A program made the translations under genes and the position numbers. Under the pieces are notes generated by a model. It was given only the letters and a program-made list of their open reading frames with translations. It made no database searches and had not been told where the DNA came from. DNA of 64,000 nt from Powellomyces hirtus (Eukaryota; Chytridiomycota; Chytridiomycetes; Spizellomycetales; Powellomycetaceae): positions 1,364,001 through 1,428,000 of the forward strand of contig JAHLKG010000003.1 of assembly GCA_025526995.1 (NCBI GenBank), written 5' to 3'. Of the stretch, positions 57,301-64,000 are shown one piece after another (position 1 is the stretch's first letter; the number at the start of each line of letters is the position of its first letter).

Positions 57301-60011
57301 TCTGGGGTGGTGCTTTCCTTCTGTTCGTCAGCTTCATCCTCGATCATTTTGACAAACTCCCGCACGCTCTCCGATTCCGTCCAGTCAGCCTTCTTCCAAG
57401 GGATCACCTGCCACTCGACTTCAGTATCTGTTGACGGATCAATCTTGGGTAATAGTTGCTTGTATGCCGTCGGATCCGCAGTTTCTGGAATGTACGTCAA
57501 GATTCTCAACCGATACGGGAGTATATCTTTGCCATGCCGCGTCAAGAGTTGTTCTAGTGCCGAGTAGTTTTCATCAACAGCCAGTTCCACGGCTTCGGAA
57601 ACGAGATCGCTATCTCGGAACCATTCAAAGTGTTCGGCAAAGGTGCCCAGCTCACTCTCTGTGTCAGACTGGAATACTCCGCCATAGATAGCACGGTGAG
57701 TCTCCAATCGATTCAAGTATTTCAACAGCCGGGTCCGGAACACGCATAGAGATGCAACCGACAAACCTTCCGCGCGGGCGAGCCTGGCCTCTCTATGCAA
57801 TTCAGTTTCGCTTTCTCCACTATCGCGTAGCGCGTCCTCGATTTCTCTTTCCACGTCCCGCCGGGTGATAGAATCGGTCTGCTTCAGACCGTAGCGCAAC
57901 AAAAGGTACGTGGCCTTTGCATTTGAGGGAACGCGTTCGACGCAGGTCCTCATGACCCACTCTTGGTCCTCCATCTTTGATAAATAGTCGCTCACGCTCT
58001 CCTCTGTGACTTCCGACCGCAGCCACTGTGCTTTGTAGATCTCGTCTTTGGACAAATGGTGCTCGTCGGCAAGCTTCATGGCTGCTTCGTAATCCTCTGC
58101 GGCGATCTTGCGTCGCAATGCGTCAATCGGCGTCGTTTTCAGCAAGCAATGAAGTTCGTATTTTCGTTTCATGACAGTGACCGTCTGCTGTGCTGGGGAA
58201 GATTCATCTTCCCAATGCCAAAGGATCGTATCGGTGAACAAGCGGAGTGGACGCGAAGCGTAAGACAAAACAGTATACAACAAGCTTTTCCCGGAGGATG
58301 AGTTCGTGGTCTCTGAATCGGAAGGATCGTCCCATTCTGGAACAGGACCCAGTGGCGAATAGACTCCAGCTCGTAAACGCATTCGCATAGGAATATCCTC
58401 ATGTCCCAGCACGAACAAGCGGTCGTCAGCAAACGATGCCACTTCTGGCATGCATTTGAATTGAGCGATGTCGAGCCCTGAAATTGGTTTGATCGCCGGG
58501 AACTCTGTGATCGCCACGTAACCATCCGCAAAACTCAGACGGACACTGGAGTCGGACCACCATCCCACGGAAATCAGCATTGCACTCATGGTGGGCATGC
58601 CGTTTCGATTGGCATTTGCTTTGGTGGGATCAGACAAGGGCAAAGGAAGGTTGAGCTGTTCTCGCAAATCTGAGAATGTCCATTGCCGGACCAGATCAAG
58701 TCGCGCAGAGTCCCACAGCTTCAGCGTTCCGCCGCAATCGAGTGTCAGAAGACGTCGACCGTCCGGTGAAAGGGTGATGTGATGAAGTGTGTCCAGATAG
58801 AACTTGCGACGGGACGGACGTATGGACAAGAGCACCGTGTCCATAGACAACACTTTTCGTAGATTCCCCCACATTCCGCCCCGGTCTTCCTCATCGATGC
58901 TTGTATGGAGGGACGTCTCCAGGAATTCGACACCTTTCATCTGATAGTGCGGCTTTTCCCACACAAGCTTCCATTCGGATATGAAGTTTCGAGCGTCTAC
59001 CTCTCCGGAACGTTGCTTTCCTTTTGTTTGATCGACTGCCTTCCCGCTGATCAACAGGAGACCAGCGCGGGTATCCAGCGCCGCGGAGCAGACGCATGTA
59101 TGCCAGTGATGAAATGAAAACTTGTGATAGAAGGTTATCTGACCGGCACGTTCTTTGCTTTCCCTCAAAATGAGGAGGCCTGGCATACTAGAGCGTCGGG
59201 AATACATAGCGGGAATGTACGAGGTTGTGGTTCGAGGAGGTAGCGCACTTTGTAGATGTTCGAAATGGATGAGATAACTGCGCAGGACGCCATCGTATGT
59301 GATTGTGACCAGTTCGTGGGTGTAGTGGTGTGCTTCAAATGAGAAGGCTGCCATCTTCGAGTCTCGCTCCGGTTTGATGAAGAACAAAACGGATATGGGG
59401 TCTATGAAGCCAACGCTGTCGTTGCGGTCGCGTTCACCGAGGGCCTCCCAATCGACCTGCACTGGGCGGGTTGGCAGACTCTCACCCGACCCGTCTGCCT
59501 TCTTCTTTGGTGATATAGCACACATCAGCAACCCGTCGGCTCGAACAATTTGCACTCTGCCATTGGATGCAGACACTGCAATTATCTGTGAATCGAATGA
59601 CCACGCAACCTGCCGCCAAGAAGGAAACCCGTCCGGACTCAATGGGGCCACGCCTGTGACCTGAAAGTTTTCCGACCGCGCGCGGATTTCGAGCTTATCC
59701 TCTTGCAGAACCGCGAGGTATTCTCCACATGGTGACGGGTGTAAGCTCCAACTGGGCCGAACTAACGGAAGCAGTTGAACCAGGGCCGGTGGAACACTGG
59801 GGGATACAACAAGTCCGTCCAACGTGCGCACTAGGCGAGCCGTTACGGTTCGAAGAAGCCGTTGGGGGACGCTTGCATACGATTTCTGCCCATCTGTCTC
59901 TTTCGACCCAACGATACTTTGCAGTGGGTTCTTTTGCTCAGAAACCCAGTTGCCCACTGAATACAACTCATATAGTGTGACACTTGTGCCTTGACCATTG
60001 CCGCCGTCCAT
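51326..60011 (-). CDS. NBAS: NBAS / Sec39-family tethering-complex subunit
   Basis: NBAS is a subunit of the Dsl1/NRZ complex that tethers Golgi-derived COPI vesicles at the ER. The first coding block is an unusually long exon (55032-60011, 1,660 codons). It starts MDGGNGQGTSVTLYELYSVG, carries WD-like segments (WSLHPSPCGEYLAVLQEDKL, WSFDSQIIAVSASNGRVQIV) and then long helical repeats, the NBAS N-terminal and Sec39 regions (RVPSNAKATYLLLRYGLKQT; DYPASHADITNWYINRASEM). A 67-nt intron (54965-55031) joins it to a second exon of about 860 codons (52376-54963) beginning DTSAQTFFGELPSSPAIEQL, with a Ser/Asp/Glu/Trp-rich stretch containing repeated GWDIxxLxxL motifs. Further exons at about 52340-51965 and 51893-51326 end VEEKLVRRFCGDVPM. 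About 2,800 residues, larger than human NBAS. Divergent from COPS9. Confidence 0.85.
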
Positions 60012-60409
60012 GGCGGGTCTCTGAGGCCGTCAGATACTTTGAAATGGGATCTCGTCTCAACACAGAGTCGGGTATGGTTGCTTATCAGACTTTGGGACCC
60101 TACAAGATCGCTAGAGATGGGACATCATTCTGAGCCGCCAAAGAGTGACAAGCCGCGAATACAAGTGGCTGTGCCGCTTGAATTGACGGCATCCAGTCAT
60201 CAGTGACACAACCAACCAGTACCGGTACTGGTCCCCCATTCGTCTCGCACCGGTGCTGATACACAGCAACCAATGACAATGAGCAACCGCAACGACACAG
60301 GACTATCATCGGGTTTGGATGTACGCGTCTCGTTGCTCCATACCATTCCTTAGCTCGTACGCTATAACTACCATTACAGCTGTCACAGGACCTTCCCAGT
60401 CCCGACGTC
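60012..60409. promoter_or_regulatory. Divergent promoter of NBAS and COPS9
   Basis: The 398-bp spacer between two divergent starts. No TATA box or known operator is obvious. Confidence 0.4.
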
Positions 60410-60671
60410 ATGGATACCGACGAGATAACTCCTTCGGCATTCTTATACGACGTCCGCCCCGCTCAGTCCTCGAGGAAAGCGCACATGTCGTTTGATGATT
60501 CGATGCACCCGACTGAAAGAGGGGGCAAGAAGGGACACAAACAGGAACAGGAGAGATTGCTGGACAGGGACTTCTTCAATGGTCCGTATGACTTGCGCAG
60601 GCCGTCACGTATCATTTTCTTACAGCCCTTTAGATTTTGAGGATGATTTTGATGACACAAAGTACTTGTAG
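60410..60671 (+). CDS. COPS9: COP9 signalosome acidic subunit COPS9/CSNAP
   Basis: A tiny two-exon gene (69 residues). Exon 1 (60410-60581) is MDTDEITPSAFLYDVRPAQS through QEQERLLDRDFFN; exon 2 is 60634-60671. Splicing out 60582-60633 (52 nt, GT to the second possible AG) rebuilds the C-terminus DFFNDFEDDFDDTKYL. This matches the acidic DFFNDFEDLFDD tail of COPS9/CSNAP, the smallest subunit of the COP9 signalosome, whose Phe/Asp motif binds the CSN3-CSN5-CSN6 area. Using the first AG instead gives GPPLDFEDDFDD, a weaker match, and the unspliced frame ends FLQPFRF. The N-terminal 50 residues are not conserved. Confidence rests on the 12-residue tail and the size. Confidence 0.75.
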
Positions 60672-60886
60672 CGCGACTATATGGACAAGCCGGGGGTTGC
60701 CTCAAGCTTGTGTTGGAACATAAACATGAGTCGGAAAGTCGTCGTGAATTATTATACCTTTGTCGTGGTAGTTTCTTCAATATGGCTGTTGTAGCAACTT
60801 GAACTGTCACGAGTATTAACAAGATGGAGGTCGGATTGCAATAAATTTGTACCTACTTCAAATTTCAAGAACAATTTCTTAGCATA

Positions 60887-60959
60887 GCCCGGTTAGCTCA
60901 ATCGGCAGAGCGTGAGGCTTTTAACCTCAAGGCTGCGGGTTCGAGACCCGCATCGGGCT
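60887..60959 (+). tRNA. tRNA-Lys (TTT)
   Basis: A complete intron-less cloverleaf of 73 nt: acceptor GCCCGGT/ATCGGGC with discriminator T, D stem GCTC/GAGC, anticodon loop CTTTTAA (anticodon TTT) on stem TGAGG/CCTCA, T arm GCGGG TTCGAGA CCCGC. A TTTT tract follows within 10 nt of the 3' end. Confidence 0.93.
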
Positions 60960-61707
60960 TGTATTTTGCATTTTGGAAACGAACTACGCTTTTACTCCGC
61001 AATCAAGCTTCTGAATTGATTCTTGGAGAACGCATTCATCGAACTCATCTCTCATCTGTCGGGATGCAACCATTCATCGAACATTATAGTGGTAGATGGG
61101 GGCACCGAGGCACCCGGTTGGTTAGCTCAATCGTCGGAACGAATGGGTTTTGAGCTCATGACTTCGCCCAGGCATATTTGGGTATATAAATTCCTTAGAG
61201 GAATGACACTTTTACATTCATCTACGTGGGGTTAACGTTTTAAATTGCGTCATCATAAACGTCGGTGCAGTCATGATGAGCCAATTGTTTAGTAGATCAA
61301 GACGCGCGGCCAAGACCTCCTCAGTGAACCACGGCTGCAGTTGTTATCCTCACCTTGCCTTTATAAACGGCTCCTCTTCCAATGTGTCCAATAAGCAATA
61401 GGACACTGCTACAAACAAGCTTAAAACAGTGGCGCCGGCCAGCTCCGTGAGGCGCGTGAGCTCAATGACTTCCAAGCCACGCGGCACGCGTCTGTTATCA
61501 TCGGTCCGAAGTGAAGTCTGTGGAAAGGAGAACACACTCACGTCACAATATGGCCTTTAGGTTCTCCTTTTGCACACCTTTCCGTCCTTCCCGCCAAGAA
61601 GCCTCTGCACTAAGAAAAATATAAGCAACCCACCCACCGCTCAGGACCCCGCAACTCTCACCCTATTGTACAGCACACCCAACCTCACATTTCACTCAGC
61701 ACCAATA
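60960..61707. other. Intergenic region with a tRNA relic and the promoter of the next gene
   Basis: Apart from the tRNA relic at 61113-61185 no gene is seen. A TATAA at 61620-61624 lies 84 nt before the start of the small secreted protein, followed by a C/A-rich leader. Confidence 0.45.
61113..61185 (+). pseudogene. Degenerate tRNA-Lys-like copy
   Basis: Fourteen bases (GGTTAGCTCAATCG) are identical to the D arm of the intact tRNA-Lys about 150 bp upstream. The next 35 bases keep a spaced resemblance (TTTT loop, CTCA, CTTCG), but the stems no longer pair and the 3' acceptor is missing. Same strand as the intact gene, so a decayed tandem duplicate is likely. Confidence 0.5.
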
Positions 61708-62409
61708 ATGCATTTCAGCCCTCTGTTCGCCATCATCCTTGCCACAGCTGCGCACGTGCACGCCCAAGGCACAACAGCGACCATGGCCACACCCGTAGCG
61801 CCTACTCTCGCCGCTCCCTCGCCAACCCCCGTTGTCATTCCTACGCCCGTGGGCCCACTTCCTGCGGGTGACACTGGATGCAATGTGTTTGATCGGTGCA
61901 AGACGGATATTGAGGCTCAGCTGGAAAACACCTGCCCGGGCTTGGCTTCCAACCAGACCCTGTTTGCTGCGTGCCAGTGTATTTTTGCAAAGAACATGAA
62001 GTGAGTGTCTTTCCTTTCAATATGGCAATGGTCTGCAAATATTGATTGTGTATTTTCCTTTTTTATCAGCAACTGCTATGGCAACTGCCCAGACAACGCT
62101 GCTGTGGTTGCCCAAGGGGTGCAGCAGGCCGGAACCGTGACACAGCTCTGTGCTGCCGCTGGTCTCGACCCGAACCGCCTCCCTACCGTCGCCCCGTGGC
62201 AAACAGTGTTTTCGACCACCTCCACGAGTACATTGTCCTCGGCCACCATTCGTGCAACCTCGACGGCTACAGCCACGGCCACGGCCACGGCCACAAAGGC
62301 CCCGGACGCAACCGCTGCAAACGCTGCAGTGGCCGCCACGGCGTTTAGCCCGCTGGTCTACCTCGGACCTGTGGTTGTGGGTCTTGTCGGCGCCCTTGTT
62401 GTGATGTAA
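61708..62409 (+). CDS. Small secreted Cys-containing protein with probable GPI anchor
   Basis: Two exons, intron at 62001-62069 (GTGAGT to ATCAG, phase 2). The start MHFSPLFAIILATAAHVHAQ is a signal peptide with the ATG 84 nt after a TATA box. After a Pro/Thr-rich linker comes a compact domain with about eight Cys: DTGCNVFDRCKTDIEAQLEN, TCPGLASNQTLFAACQCIFA, NNCYGNCPDN, then AGTVTQLCAAAGLDP. A Ser/Thr/Ala-rich stretch with a TATATATAT hexanucleotide-encoded repeat (near 62270-62296) precedes a hydrophobic end (YLGPVVVGLVGALVVM), as in GPI signals. About 210 residues. The Cys spacing recalls fungal surface proteins with small Cys-rich domains, but I do not recognise the family. Confidence 0.75.
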
Positions 62410-62726
62410 ACGTGATCTCAGCAAGCCCTCTACAATTTTGAACATTCGTACCCTAAGTGATATACATGTATACAGAAAACTGCAAATAATAAGAATAATA
62501 TGTAATTGGTAGGCTCTTCTGCTTTGCTCTTTGCATGTGAGACCATGCAGCTTTGCGCTAAGAACAAATTTATTGCATTTAATGAGGTCGGAGACTTGGA
62601 CTAGCACTACTATGTGGGGCGAACTACCATAAACAAATGAGATCTGGTTATATCTGCGTATCGAGCGACTCCATCTGTTGGTATCAATCAGAACCGCGAG
62701 CGAGACAACCTGCTTGAGGGTGTGCC
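62410..62726. other. Convergent 3' spacer
   Basis: AT-rich 3' flanks of the small secreted protein (+) and the nuclease (-). No feature seen. Confidence 0.4.
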
Positions 62727-64000
62727 TCACTTTGTCCATATCGCGTTCAATGTATCAAACGCTTCCTGATCGCTGAAATCGCAGCTTTTCAGGAATCCCA
62801 TGGTGTCGCCTTCATAGAACGTATTTCGAACCAGGCTTGCACGCGTCCTTGTCCTCATCTCTAACACTTCTCGGAGTTCCGGCGTCACCCTCTCTCTCAG
62901 GTTGAGAAACACATTGCGCGCGGCCTCGTAGTCCCAATGCTCGCCTGCCGTCCATTTCGGTTCATTTTTGAGAATCTCCTCCATTGATCCGTATTTCCTG
63001 ATGAGGTTGAACGCTCGCTTCGGACCTACGCCCGTCAGGGTTCCCGAAAAGTCGGTCCCGAGCAGGATGGCGAAATCCACAAACTGTGCGGATGACATGC
63101 CCAGCTGTTCCCGAATGTGCGGCGGATGGAGGTGGAGCGTCTCCTGCGTTTGCGAGAATACGCGTCTCACGAGCGGACCATCGCCAAACAGAAGGACGTC
63201 GGTATCTTCGCTGGAGGTTGCGTCCGCGAACCCCGCTTCTGTGATGGCTGCGCATAGCGCTTCGCCCTCATGTGCGCTTTGGACATGATGAACGTTCATC
63301 ACATTGAGGCATTGTTGGACTAGCTCAATGTCAGAGCGTGACAGGCGTTCCGACCATTTGGCTTTCCGCTTGCAGCTATTCTGACTTTCGTCGTATACGG
63401 ACGCGATCTGTGCGTACGCTTGTCCCAACTGTGTATCATCCCCTAGTGAGCGGAACATTGCGACCTGGCTCTGTACCGATGACTGCAGGTTTCTGTTGAG
63501 TTTCTGGTCAAAGACCGTCTTCTCCAATGCCCGCGCCTTTTTACGACAGTCTTTAATAAGATAGGCCGGTATGGTCCGTGTCCCCAATGCGGGAGTGAAT
63601 GTGTCGCTAGCGAGATTGAATATGTGGCTTGAATCATCCTTTTCCTGATCTTCTTCAATGTCGTCCTCGGCTTTTGCAACCGCCCGTTTTGGGAAAGTGT
63701 TCCGTTCTTCGGAGGACATCAGTGCCCGCATATTCGTAAGTATCGGCGTCATGCCAACAATACGGCTCTCCTCGACAAGAGCCTCGTAAGAAGTACGTTG
63801 TCGCGCCTTGCTCCGTTTGACATGCGTTATAGCCTTTTGCTTCAAGGGAATAGGTCCATCAAATACAAATATCGGCTGTGGAGGGACACAGATGGAAAGA
63901 GAGGGAAATGAGTAGAGGTATACGCACTCAGTGAGAAAACGCGTGAACGACAATTTCGACCAAGACACGCACCTCGACGCCCGTCTTCCGCAATGACCGC
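62727..64000 (-). CDS. XPG/FEN-family 5' nuclease, cut by the right window edge
   Basis: A structure-specific nuclease of the Rad2/XPG superfamily. The upstream exon at the window edge ends SLRKTGVE and splices (intron about 63865-63970, GTGCGTG to CCACAG) to PIFVFDGPIPLKQKAITHVK, the family N-region VFDG block. An insert of roughly 70-100 polar residues follows. The I-region is intact: SAHEGEALCAAITEAGFADA, SSEDTDVLLFGDG, FAILLGTDFSGTLTGVGPKR, with the metal-binding Glu/Asp residues and the helix-hairpin-helix Gly. The end is FSDQEAFDTLNAIWTK-stop; no C-terminal PCNA-binding QxxLxxFF box is present, so it is not a standard FEN1. Its missing N-terminus lies right of position 64000. About 400 residues visible. 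Confidence 0.8.
   Translation of the reverse strand, partial: GHCGRRASRCVSWSKLSFTRFLTECVYLYSFPSLSICVPPQPIFVFDGPIPLKQKAITHVKRSKARQRTSYEALVEESRIVGMTPILTNMRALMSSEERNTFPKRAVAKAEDDIEEDQEKDDSSHIFNLASDTFTPALGTRTIPAYLIKDCRKKARALEKTVFDQKLNRNLQSSVQSQVAMFRSLGDDTQLGQAYAQIASVYDESQNSCKRKAKWSERLSRSDIELVQQCLNVMNVHHVQSAHEGEALCAAITEAGFADATSSEDTDVLLFGDGPLVRRVFSQTQETLHLHPPHIREQLGMSSAQFVDFAILLGTDFSGTLTGVGPKRAFNLIRKYGSMEEILKNEPKWTAGEHWDYEAARNVFLNLRERVTPELREVLEMRTRTRASLVRNTFYEGDTMGFLKSCDFSDQEAFDTLNAIWTK

Noticed and set aside
1..64000. CRISPR arrays, prophage, bacterial operons or a secondary-metabolite cluster
   Set aside because: No regularly spaced short repeats, no bacterial gene organisation and no PKS/NRPS-type genes were seen; the content is ordinary fungal chromosome.

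Overview
The window is a gene-dense piece of fungal nuclear DNA. Most genes are broken by short spliceosomal introns (about 50-85 nt where junctions could be read), spacing is tight, and three intron-less tRNA genes are present. Two things hint at an early-diverging, possibly zoosporic (flagellated) fungus: an IQ-motif plus ATP-grasp protein that looks like IQCH, a family tied to cilia and sperm, and a full-length NBAS of about 2,800 residues instead of the short yeast Sec39. The lineage is an inference and no species is claimed. Coordinates of multi-exon genes run from start codon to stop codon, introns included.

Left part (0-18.5 kb): CDC45 (+) converges with a large C5 cytosine DNA methyltransferase (-). 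The methyltransferase shares a divergent promoter carrying two ACGCGT boxes with an unrecognised protein (+) built of degenerate 42-51 residue repeats. Dolichyldiphosphatase (-) and GPI16/PIG-T (+) follow as a divergent pair, both ER-membrane glycolipid functions. Next comes the ribosome-biogenesis factor LTV1 (-) and a tRNA-Ala.

Middle (18.5-47 kb): a small predicted membrane ORF, a universal-stress-protein-like gene (-), the IQCH-like gene (-), tRNA-Glu with an inverted tRNA-Glu half beside it, a secreted RNase T2 (+), a tail-anchored FHA/coiled-coil SLMAP-like protein (-), a possible decayed DDE transposase, a mucin-like membrane protein (+), MTD1 (+) converging on APC5 (-), a 1-kb region of degenerate tandem repeats, RPS18 (-) and a secreted, probably GPI-anchored GH26-like glycosidase (-).

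Right part (47-64 kb): a membrane-anchored DUF4097-like protein (+) interrupted by one in-frame stop, a GRDP-like protein with a ubiquitin-like tail (-), the 8.7-kb NBAS gene (-) divergent from a tiny COPS9/CSNAP gene (+), tRNA-Lys with a decayed copy downstream, a small secreted Cys-containing GPI-type protein (+), and an XPG/FEN-family nuclease (-) that runs off the right edge.

There is no operon logic. The recurring theme is housekeeping: replication and chromatin (CDC45, DNA methyltransferase, XPG-type nuclease, APC5), ER and secretory work (dolichyldiphosphatase, GPI16, NBAS), ribosomes (LTV1, RPS18, tRNAs) and one-carbon metabolism (MTD1), interspersed with lineage-specific surface and secreted proteins.
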